Shown here one piece after another: positions 37,888 through 49,765 of a stretch of DNA of 64,000 bases. Location of the stretch: NCBI GenBank assembly GCA_001584585.1, contig LSYV01000022.1, positions 723,870 through 787,869 of the forward strand. Direction: 5' to 3'. The translations under genes were made by a program, and so were the position numbers. The stretch comes from Gonium pectorale (lineage: Eukaryota; Chlorophyta; Chlorophyceae; Chlamydomonadales; Volvocaceae). The notes under the pieces were generated by a model. It saw nothing but the letters and a program-made list of their open reading frames with translations. It made no database searches and was not told the origin of the DNA. Each line of letters starts with the position of its first letter. The first letter of the stretch is position 1.

Positions 37888-40800
37888 CTATGCCTGGCTT
37901 TCCCGGGCAGGGCGGGACCCGGACGTTTGGGCAGACGTGCGGCGAGCACTTGCGCTGTACTCGTACACCCATCGCCGCACGTGCCGCATTTCGGTTGCCC
38001 GTGCAGCTCGTATGGACGGCGGATCCGCGGCGTTTGAGAACATCAGGTCCACATGGTGAGCGCCCTGCGCGGGCACAAGTGCCCAGGCAGGCATCGGGAA
38101 AAGGGATCATCAGCTGCCGTGCCCCATACGGTCCTTGTCGCCTTACCCTGGCATGTAACCCTCATCCGTACTCCTGGGCTTTGAGGAGGCTATCTTAAAT
38201 TGTAAGGGTCCCAAACCATTCTTCCCTGGGGCATGAACGGAACTAGGCGTGGAGGGAGCGGCCGCTTGTGGTGCCACATGGGATGCCGCAGCCACCAGTG
38301 TAGCGGCCCAAAGGCCACTCCCGCTACTCCGGGAATGAGCGGCCCTGCCCCTAATAATGGTAACACCGGTAAGGGACTCGAAACCATTCCGCACCTCCGG
38401 AATGATGACTGCGACCACGGAGTCGCTGACATTGGTGAGCACTCCGAAACCACTCCACGGGTCGTACAAACCTGCAAAAAAAGATGACACTGATCAGCTA
38501 AGCCACCGGAGCCAAGGCTGACAGCAGACTGTGTTTGAAGGAGCGCTGGTGTTGGTGCCTTCCCTTCTCTGTTATACTTTCTTCGCTGGTTGGTTGAGAG
38601 AAGACACGCTGCAAACGTGGGGGGGGGGGGCAACTATACATACAGACCCGAAGGCGCGACGTTACCAGTAGGGTGGACGAATGCAAGGCAATGCGGCCAA
38701 AGCAATCGAGCAGACGCGCTCCCGCCCCGTCCCGGACGTTGCAAAGTTCGTTCGTGCGCACATGATCGCACGTTGCAAACACGTGCGCATTTGGTGCCTG
38801 GTGCCAGGCGAGAGCATCACAAAAAGAAAGGAGTCCACGCGCGCTCACCGTTGGAGAAGACAATGTTGCTGGCGTATCGGAAGTCCAGACCACCATAGGT
38901 TATCGCAGACCAGTGGGGACGCGGCGTGACGCCCCAAGCCTCACGGCAGTGCGAGTTGACCCTGTCAAAGTCGAACCCGCCCTGGAGGGGATACCCGCCA
39001 CATGGAGGTATGTCCTGTCAAGCTCAGAAATAGAACGGGAGATCTCAGGACTGATGCATACAAGCCAGAGCCATTTGGTAGAAATGGACGGCACTTGGGG
39101 CACGGGCCCCAGCGTCTGGAGGCTACCTGACCCGCACCTGGTCCCAAAACATGTCACTGACGCCCGTCGCCGGATAGTACGGCAGCTCCTGCATGGCAAT
39201 GAGCATACCAGCGGCGCCCGAAGCCCATGGCTTGAAGCAGCGGGAGGGACCGGCGGGGCTGTGACACGCGTGCAAGCACGGTTGCGGCATGCCGGGCGGC
39301 CGGTCTACAGCCAGCAACGGGCGATGCGCAGTGCATGCCGTGCGGCACAAGGACAGCGGCGCCAGCCGCAAGGCATGCAGCGGGGTGCAGCAACGGAGCG
39401 GTGCGGTGCGTTGCGGTGCCAGTTATGTGCCTGGGTCGGCCCAGCGCTGAGTGCGCGACACCTCAGGCTTCGGCCGCCCGTTGGGCGCCGGGCGCCGCTC
39501 CTCGATGACGAGAGTAGCCTCGAGACCGCAGAAGAATGTAAACAACAAAGGTAAGGGGACAGTGCCCTACGCGCCAGCCCTTAGGTCGCATCCCTCCACA
39601 CCTGGGCCATGAGCTCAGTGCACCACTGATAGTCCCAGGGACCTGCATTGCAAGAAGTATGTGGACGGTGCCGACGGAGAAGTGTTCCCGAGAATGTGTG
39701 TGTGCGTGTGTGTGCGGCAGCCACCAACTTGCATCAAAGAGCCGAAGGCGGCTCCTCACGCCTAATAAAGCGCGACGCCGCCGGTTGCCAAACCACGTAC
39801 CTCGGTTGCCGGCCGCCGGTCCCGAAGTCTGCGTGTCGTAGCACTTGACATCACCTGTTTCCGGCGCCAAGGTTTGGACGGGTCTCAGACATGGATCCAG
39901 CTTAAACGTCCAGGAAAGCTGTGTCCTTGGAGCCCATTCCCGTACACTGCATCCCGTACACCGTGCCGCACTTACCTGTTACGTTGTACAGCACGCCAGC
40001 GGCCTCCCGCAAGGCCTGTAGGCGTGTCATAAGGGGCGCAGCGGCTATTAGTACAGCTACCTCCCGTCCGAAAAGGTGCTATCTTCAGCTAGAAGCTATG
40101 GGTCACAAGTTCCACACCAGGAGCCGCTGATTACCAGAGCTGGCCGGGGGGCATGGAAGAAATGCGAACAGCTGGGGCAGAAGGCAAATCAAGGCCGGGG
40201 TAGCACCCGCCCGAGCCGCGTGCGGAAATACCAAGTGATAGCACGCAAGGCACCAGCCTCAGTCAACTGACGAACCCCCATGCTACGCTTGGTGGCCAGG
40301 TGTTCAATAGCTGATGCCAACCTGGACAAGTAACGGTTGACCAGGCGAAGTTCGACAAACCGGGTAAGCTGGTTGGCCGGTCCTTTGGGGGGCGGGACGA
40401 CCGTCACATGTCTTGCTCTGCACCCGCCCGTCCTATTGGAAACGTCGCGCCTTCGGGCGTGTATGGCCGTAGAGGCGGGCTCCCTTGTTCTGTGGAGGTT
40501 TCTCTTTTTTCCGTAACCGTGCACGACTGTACGCCCCTGCCTTCAACAACCACTGCGTGGCGAATTGCGACCTGGCGCTGATGGCATGGAGTCTGCTACC
40601 AGCGCCACGGACCCCTGCGCCGTGAACCCCAACCAGGGCCTCGGTCACTGGCGCTTTCTCGTACCTCAATCGTCATGCCCCGACCCGAACTGGTTATGAA
40701 CTGACCCAAGCTGGTTATGACCTTAGCCGACCCAGTCATGCCCGACGCCTAGAGATTTCACCGTACCTCGATCAGATCTGTGGGGTGCAGGCCCGTGCCC

Positions 40801-43764
40801 GCCATGCGGAGGCACGCGGCCCGCATGGGCCAGGCGGGCAGCGGGTGGTCGGGGTTGTCGCTGATGTAGGACGACGGGTAGGGGTAGTTGCCCATCGCAA
40901 AGGCATCAAAGGCGCCCTGCAAACAAAACAAGCGTGCGGAGGCACAGGTGCGTGCGTGAGGCGTTGCTGCCCTCCCTCCGACCGGCCAAGGCGCCCCCGC
41001 CTCCCGCGCGCTGCTCTTCAGTCCCCCGCAGTCCGGCCCCCGTTTGCACGGTGCAATCTCAAGCGACCCTGCCCTCCCCGGTCCCTGCTCGCCCACTCCC
41101 ATTGTGCCGTTGCCAGCGGCAATGAGTACTCCCCGCCACAACCCAAACACCTGCAACACCGTACTTGCCTGCAGCCAGTAGGCCGCATCCACCGCCGCCG
41201 CCTCGTCTTGTATGGGGTCGCAGAGCCGCAGCAGCCTGCGCAGCAACGTACGGCCCTGCTCCGTGGCGCCCAGCTCCATGAGGTGCTTGAAGGCCGAGCG
41301 CACGTTGGGGGCGCACTCGGGTAGCGATCCGGCGGGCTCCGTTGCGTCGTACGTCACCACCTGGGAGCGGGGTCGGCGGATGAACTAGATGTCGGAAACG
41401 GCGATCGGAAATGCTGCTGAATTGGTGCTGCAGGGATGCAGGACCCCGCAGATACCCTCCTGCGGCCTTGCATGGCGCGTGGCTTCGATGGTCGGATGCT
41501 GGGTCCGGCATGCGGCGCCACGCCCCATGCAAACACAGCGCATGCTGGGCAAAACCACAATCACCATCGCAGCCAGCTCGTCGCAAAGACTGATAATGTG
41601 CGCACACGTCGCTGCGTGATGTCGAGCCCGAGTGCTGACCAAAGCCCATTCCAGCCCGGCGCACGGCGCAGGCGGTGCCGGACTCGCCTCCCAGAAGCGC
41701 GAGGGCTCCCACCCCCAGACGCCGGGGAACGCGCCCACGGGCGCCGAGGCCGCGACGGCCCCGGCCACCAGATGCGGATACTTGACGCGCATCCAGGCGG
41801 CCAGCATGCCGCCGTAGGAGCCTCCGAACGCGATGACGGGGCTGCGGTAGCGGCGGACCGCACCGCGACAGCGAGCGGCGCCGTGGGCGCACACGTGCAG
41901 GCAAAGGCATGGGCGGAGGAGGTAGGTGGGTGCCGAGGCATGCGCGCATGCCGGAAGGATAGGCGATGCGGCGTTCGACAAGCGCCTGCGTGCATGCTGT
42001 GCTGCGCCTGGCGTGCGGCCTTTGCGAACCGGCACTTATCTCAAGCATCCATCATGCGGGGCCTGGAAGGATCCGGATACCGGCAGCCAGCGCGTGGGGC
42101 GCAATGCTCCGCTGCGCAAGCAAGAGGTAGGCAACAGTTCCCGGATGACCGCCGCTCCCAGCGGCGGCACCGCACCTGTCTTCCGCCTGCAGGTCTCGCA
42201 GGAGATGCCAGATCAGGGTGGCGTAGTCGGACATGGCCTGCTCGACGGTTAGGTAGGAGGGGTCTACCGCCCAGCTGTCTGGTCCTGCGCGTCACGTTGG
42301 CAAGGACCCGTGGATCGCACGCAGGTAACCGTCAGGTTCTCGGCAGCAGGCCACAATGCTCCGTGCGGAAGGTGGCGCATGTTGGCATTGACCGTTTCGG
42401 AACGGCCGCAGGCTGGCCGCTCAGCTGGCGGGCACGGACGCCAACCGTGCGACAACCCGCTTGCACACCTCTGCCCGGCAGCGGAAACTCGCGAGCAGAG
42501 AAAGCCAAAGAGTCTAAGCACCTCTGCATGCTACCCTGACTGCGAGCGCCAGCAAGCGGGCCGTTTACCAGCGGCAACGTATTCAGCCAGCCGAGTATGA
42601 GCTTCGCCTGACTCCCCAGTGCCCTTGCCCATCACAACGATCCCATCTGGATCTCGTTGGTCTGCGGGGACTTACCGAACGGCTGCGTCTTCCCGTAGTA
42701 GCGGTGCTGCGGGGGCCATGAGCACGGACAACACCAGCCTTGTCAGGGACCTATGCTTTCGAGGAGCTAGAAGGCTGACGGAAACGGAATCACCCAATGC
42801 GAGCCGCAGGGCCGCCCCGCAGCCCCATGCGCACGCCCCCTCGTCCGCACCTCGGCGAACACGATCAGGGCTCCAAAGTCGTGGGCGTTCTCCCACATGA
42901 GACCCGTGGCATTCACGTACACGGTGACGTCCGCTTCGTTGCCGGCTGCGACCGGGCGGCGACGTTTGGAGGGCACGGGAGATGGCGGAAAAGCGCGATT
43001 TGCCCCTACCGTAGAAGAAGATGGGCCCACGGGCGCCGCCCGGGCTCTGCCCCCAGTACTTGTCGCATATGAAGTACCGCTGCATGAAGTTGGTACTTGG
43101 GGCGTCACGCGCTTGTCGGAAATGGTCCAGCCGCTGCATGAACCACGACTCCTGCGAGGGCCAGGGACCCGCGGATGGCCATTGCCCGCAGGGACCCGAG
43201 GGCGGCAATCGCCTTCAGGGAACCGAGAGTGGCCATCATTCGCATGAATGGTAGCGTGCCGCTGTGATGCGCTGTGTGTGCAGCGTATCGTGTCTCCTAC
43301 ACGAGGGTGGTCAAGAAGCGCCCTGTGTCCCCGGACGCCAGGTGTATGAGCGGGCGGGTAGTGCAGACGCAGAAGGACAGATCACCCCGTGCAAGGGAAG
43401 CGTGCCAGGGGGCCATAAGGCAACAAGAGCGTGCACGCTACACCGGCAACGGAGGTGCACCCTTGCCGGGGCGAGTGCTTTGGCAGGAGGGCGCACATGG
43501 TAGTACAGGTTTGAAGGTAGTGACGGCAAGGGCGCGGGGAATAGGCAGTGGTCAGCCTTGGGCGTGTGCAAGGCACACCTTCAAACAGTCGAGGCTCCAG
43601 ACAACGTCGTTGCGGAAGAGGGATGGGCGCTTCCGACAAGCCATCCGACTGCTCTGGGTCAGCGCCGAACATTGAGAGAATAAGCTGCAGCCCATCATGG
43701 CAACGATGAAGACCAATCGGAGCGGACTCCGAAACTGGGGTGTTGCGCGGCATGCGCGGGCCAT
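37888..43764 (-). CDS. Serine carboxypeptidase S28 family (lysosomal Pro-X carboxypeptidase-like)
   Basis: Predicted 556-residue secreted or vacuolar prolyl carboxy/dipeptidyl-peptidase. Exons: 43764-43579, 43151-43010, 42945-42851, 42706-42676, 42278-42176, 41841-41688, 41360-41169, 40916-40767, 40060-39976, 39854-39801, 39642-39602, 39188-39138, 38981-38849, 38471-38395, 38064-37888. The first exon gives a hydrophobic signal-like segment ([18 protein letters not shown]). The core has [32 protein letters not shown], catalytic Ser in [45 protein letters not shown] (catalytic Asp) and GAHHVDL (catalytic His), so the triad is intact. Introns after 41688 and 41169 begin with GC (GAG|GCGAGT, CAG|GCAAGT). 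The family removes residues C-terminal to proline or N-terminal dipeptides in acidic compartments. The first exon is inferred from phase and its signal sequence. Confidence 0.93.
40402..40511. repeat. Dispersed repeat with short hairpin, copy A
   Basis: About 110 bp, nearly identical to 44844-44957, beginning CGTCACATGTCTTGCTCTG and continuing through GAAACGTCGCGCCTTCGGGC and GCCGTAGAGGCGGGCTCCCT to TTTCTCTTTTTT. GCGCCTTCGGGCG forms a short hairpin with a TTCG-type loop. This copy is inside the large intron (40061-40766) of the S28 peptidase gene. Probably the end of a mobile element or a small interspersed element; the family is not recognised. Confidence 0.8.
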
Positions 43765-44843
43765 GGCCTCGGCTAAGCAGCGAGGTCCGATTGTGAGGGC
43801 TCAACAGAGGCGACGAATGGCCGAGATATTAACCTTTCAGTGTCGCGAGGCGTTCCGTTGGAAGGTTCGCTGCGTGCTTGTTGTTGTCAAGGCCAAGCGG
43901 AGATGCAGGCTTGCACAGGAGCTTGCACAGGATGTGTATGGCTGTGGTAATAGTGATTTGTCGATTTGTGTGTGCACCGTGATGCTTGTCGTGGTACGTC
44001 CGCCATTGACCATCATAGGCGCGCGGTGGGCGTCACGGAGCCTGTGGCGCCTGCACGGGCGCCTGTAGATAACTGCACCTACTGCACACAGCACCGAACC
44101 TTCCCATAGCGCCACCACCATGCCCTGGCTGCCCTGTAATACTTAGAACTGCTGCCGTGCATGGGTGCCGCCACAAACCCTGACAGCGGAAGAGCTCCGC
44201 TATGGGGTTTGCACAGAAGCCCTCGCCTCCGGGAGCACAGCGATTGACGAGGCGGGTCTCACGTCTCAGTCTGTTTGCTTGGAGGAAAGCGGGTGAGGAT
44301 TCCCTTGGCATCTCCGCATTCGCCCCAGGATGTGCCCCTCACCAGCCCCACCCGGCCCTTATGTTTCCTACAATAGTGTTAAGGGAACAGATGGGACGGG
44401 TGAGGGGCACATGGCATTATTCTGTAACACTGCCCCAACCAGCATGGCCTCCTGGTGCAGGATTTGTGGGACATAGTGGAAACTCTCGCTCGCCTGCCTC
44501 ATCGCACCGCACCGCGCGACCAAGGTGGGAGCCGCTATTGCACATTGGGGGCTGCTGACGGCCGAACGAGGCTTGGGGATGCCACTACAGACCCGGCGTA
44601 CAACCATTGGCAGCCACGTCAGCGTTAGCAACGCACGGGGACAGCGATGCAGAGACCCGCCGTTCAGACTTGCGGCACCGGACTCTGTGGCGACAGTAGA
44701 AGATCGTTCACAGTGCTCCTTTTTGTCCTCCTTGTCTGTTTCTCTCCTGTCCACGCGTTGGCCTCCTCTCTCCTTGGTCTGTCGCCCTCATTCTCCTGCT
44801 CTGTGGTCTTGGGTGCATGGCTCCCTTTCCTCGTGTGGGTGCA

Positions 44844-44957
44844 CGTCACATGTCTTGCTCTGTACCCGCCCGCCCTATTGGAAACGTCGCGCCTTCGGGC
44901 GTGTATGGATGGCCGTAGAGGCGGGCTCCCTCTTTCTTTGCAGGTTTCTCTTTTTTT
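44844..44957. repeat. Dispersed repeat with short hairpin, copy B
   Basis: Second copy of the 40402-40511 repeat, same orientation, differing by a few substitutions and a 4-bp duplication (ATGGATGG for ATGG) just after the hairpin. It lies about 1.1 kb upstream of the proposed start of the S28 gene that carries copy A in an intron. Confidence 0.8.
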
Positions 44958-45593
44958 GCACCCCGTGTTTGGTTTTAGCTGTCATGGTGCTCTGGGGTTA
45001 GGGCAGGGTTTCAGTAATTATTTCATGGAGGGTTGTCTTCGCCCTTCCTTGCCTCTCCTACCTGTAACTACCCGCACAGGAAAAAACGCCGGCGTCGGTA
45101 CAGCACGATGCTGACGGCACCCGCGGTTGCACCCAGGCAGCCGTCCCTGGCGGCGACGATGGCAGGAGCAGCAGTGGAGCGCACGACGATCCTAGGGACC
45201 CTGGACAGCATGGCCGGGTGAGCAAGAGGCACTAAGCAAGGCACTGCCGATATGCTGGCCCCAGCCGGATTAAGACGCCCGCCAAGCCACCCGCTGCATG
45301 TGACGGTTGCAGCAGGTAGCAGCCATCTGAACAGCAGCATGACTGGTCCAACTTTGTAGAGGGTAGGGCCCTCAAACTCGAGAGCATCTTAATTGTTGGT
45401 GTCAATGCGCCCATGCGCTGGTGCCTCCGCCGGCCGGTGCCCTTCGCTTTGTGGCTGCCTCTCTCTCGCCCCTCCGCATGCCTCCAGCATAGAAGCCGCT
45501 GCCGTACACCCAAGCTGCTCCGTCCCTTCGCCGCCGGCCCAATCGGAATGAGGAGGGAGTGCTTCCGGCTATCAGCAGGATAGGTAATTCGTC

Positions 45594-45770
45594 GCCGGGG
45601 GGCCATGTGCGAAATGCGAATACAGGGGTGGGGTTAAGAGTCATTTTCCCCCCTACTACAATCTCTACCCCACTTCAGAGCCTGACGCTCGAGTATGGCA
45701 TGCCTAGTGTCCCAGACAGCCTGCAAATAGGCTGCCACCTCATCAGCTGTTGCCTGCCCCGCTGCTAGGC
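45594..45770 (-). repeat. Dispersed coding-like repeat, copy 2
   Basis: The minus strand reads DEVAAYLQAVWDTRHAIL followed by ERQALKWGRD, matching copy 1 at 25578-25740. In this copy the open frame extends upstream to about 46416, with the repeat at its C-terminal end, and stops near 45634. Interpreted as a mobile-element fragment of unrecognised family. Confidence 0.6.
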
Positions 45771-46583
45771 GCTCCTCGTGGCGGGCTTGGCGCATGCGTC
45801 GGCGACACCGCAAGGGACGTCCCCTACCCCAGGTAAGCCATGTCACATGTGAACCCAAGGGCCCCTTTGGGCTACATGCTTTTGTGGGGTGGACACTTTT
45901 GGCAGCGGTCCTCTCTACCAGATGAAGCCTTGATACTCCCCCTCGCCGAATCTCCCATGCTCCCAAACGGCCGAGCATGTTGGAGTCGAACTCGGCGGCC
46001 GCGTCATGGCGAAATCGGGGAGAGGGAAAGGCCGGGCCCTCCCGGCCGGGGTCAACACAAACTCCCCGTTCCCTCCTCGGATGGGCTTGTGCATTGTTAT
46101 GAGTACTATAAAGACGGGAGGAACGAGACGACGCAGAAGCCCCATTTCCCCCGCCGCTGCTCCTCTCCTTCCAACCCATGGACCCCCACCCTAGCAAGCG
46201 TCCCTCGGTGCACGACCGGAAAGCGTGAAAAACCATGCCATCACAAGTTTGAGCCGCCATTAACAGACTGGCTTTATGACCACGGTGGCTCCGGTCAATG
46301 TATAGCGAAGGGATCCTGAACTGGCGCCGCACATCGAAGGGGCAGCTAGAATTATGTTTTAAGCGGTGCATGACGATACATGGTGGAGCCATGCCGGCCA
46401 TGCGGCCGGATCGCAAGGTTCGCGCCTCGGCTCAGCGGGAAATTACGGCACCGTTAGGACGAGCTGTACGCCGGTCAACGAGCCAAGCTCGAGCTCTGCT
46501 TTTGACCGCGACCGCATACCTATTGCATACGTCTACTTTCCACTATCTTTCTCAATTTCCACTGCTTGTTACCTCCCATCACC

Positions 46584-48088
46584 ATGGCCGATACCGATGC
46601 TCCCGCTCCCGAGGTGGTCGTAGAGGCGGCCCCTCCCGCCGAGGAGAAGAAGGCTAAGGCCCCCAAGGCCCCGAAGGCCCCTAAGGCGCCCAAGGCCCCT
46701 AAGGCGCCCAAGGCGGAGAAGAAGCCAAAGGCCGCCCCGACGCACCCGCCCTACATCGAGGTCCGACATGGGAATGTGGATATACGTGGAATGTTGCTCA
46801 GTGCTCTTGCAATCGGGGTTGCTTCGCCGTGTTTGGCCGAGAGTTGGCCTTGCTTGCGGCACAGCATGCGCTTCGCAGCTCGGTCAAAGGGCCCCGACCT
46901 TCCTGCCGGAGAGTGGAAGGGCCTTGATATCGTGCCCATTTGCATGCATGAAGCCATGTCGGACGCCTGCAGTCTTACCCTGGAGCCCTTCCCCTTATTC
47001 CCTCTGTCCCCGCCAGATGGTGGCCGACGCCATCCGCACGCTGAAGGAGCGCACCGGCTCCTCGCTGCCGGCCATTAAGAAGCACATTGAGGCCAAGTAC
47101 GGGAAGGACATCCACGACCCGAACTTCCCCAAGACGCTGAGCCAGTGCATCAAGACCTTCGTCAAGAGCGGCAAATTGGTCCGGGTTAAGGGGAGCTTCA
47201 AGCTCAGCGAGGTGAGGAAGCGTGTGTATGGTGGGAGGTGGGCGTGGAGGGAAAGACGCAGCCAGGAAGGGGTGGGTACGTGGGTTGAGGAGCAGGGAGC
47301 TGGTGCTAAGTGTCCAAATGCTAAGCAGGGATGCGACCACCCAATCCACCCGTACGTACGCCTGCTCACCCGTTTCGTGCGCACACCGTCCCCCGACCCG
47401 CTGCCCCACACACTCAGGCGCTGAAGACGCCCAAGAAGGCCACCCCTGCCAAGAAGGCGGGCAGCGCCAAGAAGGCCGCCACGCCCAAGTCCTCGGACAA
47501 GAAGCCCAAGAAGGCCGAGGGCACCAAGAAGGCCAAGGTGGGCGCGCATCGGCTGGCTCGTTGGCCAATCCGCCGATGTGGGGAATGCACTGAATGTTGC
47601 CATGCGCACGGCCTCCGCGCTCTAGTGGGTGGCCCGTAGCCAGCGCCCTTGTCGGTGTCTCTGTCGCACAGCAGTCACGTCGACGCTACCCCCACCTTTG
47701 TTGAACAGAGCAGGGTCGCGCAGCATCCAACTCGAACTCGCCGTCAACGCCCTGAATAACCCCGCCCCTTCATCCAATCGCCTCTGCTTTACCCCAGGCG
47801 CCCAAGAAGGAGGGCGAGAAGGCCAAGAAGGCGGAGAAGGCGGACAAGCCAAAGAAGAAGCCAGCCTCCGCCAAGAAGGCCGCCACGCCCAAGTCGGCCG
47901 ACAAGAAGGCCAAGACGCCCAAGTCTGCGGACAAGAAGGCCACGCCCAAGCCCAAGGCAGAGAAGGCCAAGAAGGAGGCTAAGCCTAAGAAGGAGGCCAA
48001 GCCCAAGAAGGAGGCTAAGCCTAAGAAGGAGGCCAAGCCCAAGAAGGAGGCCAAGAAGCCGGCGGCCAAGAAGGCCACCAAGAAGTAA
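46584..48088 (+). CDS. Linker histone H1
   Basis: A 260-residue H1 from exons 46584-46760, 47017-47211, 47418-47537 and 47798-48088, all phase 0. The N-terminal tail is acidic then a KAP tandem (about residues 25-45, the tripeptide roughly seven times). The globular winged-helix domain covers about residues 53-124, starting at HPPYIE and continuing MVADAIRTLKERTGSSLPAI, then TFVKSGKLVRVKGSFKLSE. The C-terminal tail is Lys/Ala/Pro-rich with ATPKSADKK-type repeats (SPKK-like Ser/Thr-Pro sites) and five KKEAKP-type units, ending KKATKK. H1 binds linker DNA at the nucleosome dyad and compacts chromatin. Exon 2 carries nearly the whole winged helix. Intron-containing H1 genes are known in Volvox. 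The donor after 46760 (GTCCGA) is unusual but phase and homology support it. Confidence 0.95.
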
Positions 48089-48856
48089 AGTCTCCATACG
48101 AGTTCGGCTGGCCGTCCCAGTCGTGCCGTAAACTCTCCAGTTTGTTTTCCCAGGTACCTGGTACCAATTCAAAATCGGTGTTTTTCAACACCACCAATGA
48201 ACGCCAGGAGGCTTCAGGTTGTCCACGAGCGCTGCATGTCAATGAAGTATCAAGACTCTTGGGCGGTACGACCTGGCATACGGTCTCGGCTTCGGCGGCA
48301 CGGCCAGCATTGTATGGCGTTATCATTGTGCTGCAGTGGGAGACGTACTGGCTGCCTGCGCTAAATCCCCTTCCAAGTCCCCAGCATGCGGATGGATCCT
48401 GTGATACTGCGATTTGGTATCTGCAGACAATACAGCAGTACCAAATCCCGTGCCTCCCTTGCGCGTTGCATCACTTTCTGTTATGCATCGTAATCTTCGT
48501 GCAGTCCAATGAGCCCTCTCACCTACGCCCAGCCCCTAGTTGTGAAGGCCCCAAGTAGCGGCATGCACCGGGTCGGGTCACTTGGTCAGCAACCTCCCTG
48601 CCGCCCGCCGCATCCCTCTCGATTTGTGCCCTGTCAGTTCGCACCCTCTTACATACTCGCTTCCGTTCCGCGGGTAGCGTGTACGGATGATAAGGATGTA
48701 GTCCTACACGGAGGTACTAGGTACGGGGAACAGCCGTACCGACACAACTCATGCGTGCCTGGCCGCAACCCATACCTGAGCTAGCTGCATGTGCAGACGT
48801 CCTCCGCCAACGCCCACTACACGCCGGACCGCTCCGGGGCCGACCTGCCTTCATGG

Positions 48857-48861
48857 TGTAA
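48857..48861 (+). promoter_or_regulatory. Candidate TGTAA poly(A) signal of histone H1
   Basis: First TGTAA downstream of the H1 stop, 770 bp away, with a second at 48885. If used, this H1 mRNA is polyadenylated with a long 3'UTR rather than ending in a histone stem-loop; I saw no obvious stem-loop just after the stop. Confidence 0.3.
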
Positions 48862-49225
48862 TAACGCAACTCAAGTGCATAAGTTTGTAACGCAAGTCAC
48901 GTGCCTGAGTGAATGACTGTCCCCAGTCACTCAATCCCCGCAAGCGGCCGGACTGATTGCGTGCGCCATGCAACTGCAGCAGGTTCTGTCCCGCTGGGGC
49001 CTGAATAGCCACCACATGCCAGGGTGCAGCCAGGCCCATCAGTGCTCCGTCAGCCACCGCTATCCAAGTCTGTTTCCGCACCAGCAGCCCCTGCGCGGCC
49101 GCCCCAGGGCCTGTCACCACGTCAGCTGTCGCCGCCCTGCGTCGCAACGGGTCGGTCAAGCTGCTGCCGCCGTTACTGCAACCCATTCACTGCTGACAGA
49201 CATGATCATTGTCAGTTAATGGTGG

Positions 49226-49230
49226 TTACA
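49226..49230 (-). promoter_or_regulatory. Candidate TGTAA poly(A) signal of the low-complexity protein gene
   Basis: TTACA on the plus strand, about 540 bp beyond the minus-strand stop codon at 49766. Confidence 0.35.
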
Positions 49231-49765
49231 TGGTCGTTGAGATGCTGCCCTGATGCTGACGCCTGATGGATGATGCTGCATCATCAGCGAGGGGTGTGGG
49301 AGATGCACCAGTCGAGTCTGATTGCAAACGTCAAACGTCAGATCGCATATGAGCAATGAACACTGCCAAAATGGCTGGGCGGGCCAATGCGGTCCTCCCT
49401 TGTTCCGCTTCCTCTTTCTATTTTTCCCTTGATAGCGCAGTTGACATGCGTGCCGGGCCAAGCGGCAGTGGCCGTCTCCTGTACTACCACCCAAGCAGCA
49501 GGCACGGTTCATACAGTCACGGCCCCACGGGTATCTGACGACTGGCTGGACACCTGTGCTAGCCGTCTCAGCTAACGCAGCACACACACAGTCCACATGC
49601 GTCATTTCATTTCAACACACTCCATATCCTGCATCCATGATAAGTACCGTCATTCAACGAACGCGCTTCGGTGCCGGCCCTTTCGGGTTGCCGCAAGCGC
49701 ACCGAACCCGGCTCCGCCCAGGCCCATGTACAACAAGCTTCACAGCTTGCGCTGCGTGACGCCCC

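Larger units (their letters stand above)
43765..46583. other. Divergent intergenic region between S28 peptidase and histone H1
   Basis: The left end is the promoter side of the minus-strand peptidase gene and the right end the promoter side of the plus-strand H1 gene. In between are a pyrimidine-rich stretch (about 44700-44840), repeat copy B (44844-44957) and repeat copy 2 (45594-45770). A short plus-strand ORF at 45108-45221 starts ATGCTGACGGCACCC and ends at a GGGTGAGC. It could be an exon, but nothing connects to it. No clear TATA box was found upstream of H1. Confidence 0.4.
48089..49765. other. Convergent intergenic region (two 3'UTRs)
   Basis: H1 (+) and the low-complexity protein gene (-) converge here. 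TGTAA on the plus strand at 48857-48861 and 48885-48889 could serve H1, and TTACA at 49226-49230 could serve the minus-strand gene. An inverted repeat GATTTGGTA (48411-48419) / TACCAAATC (48439-48447) can form a 9-bp hairpin. No exon seen. Confidence 0.4.

Noticed and set aside
43160..43240. In-place signal peptide for the S28 peptidase starting at an ATG near 43236
   Set aside because: The reading [17 protein letters not shown] looks signal-like but is in a different frame from the conserved [11 protein letters not shown] exon and soon hits a stop. The exon at 43764-43579 joins in phase and has its own hydrophobic segment.
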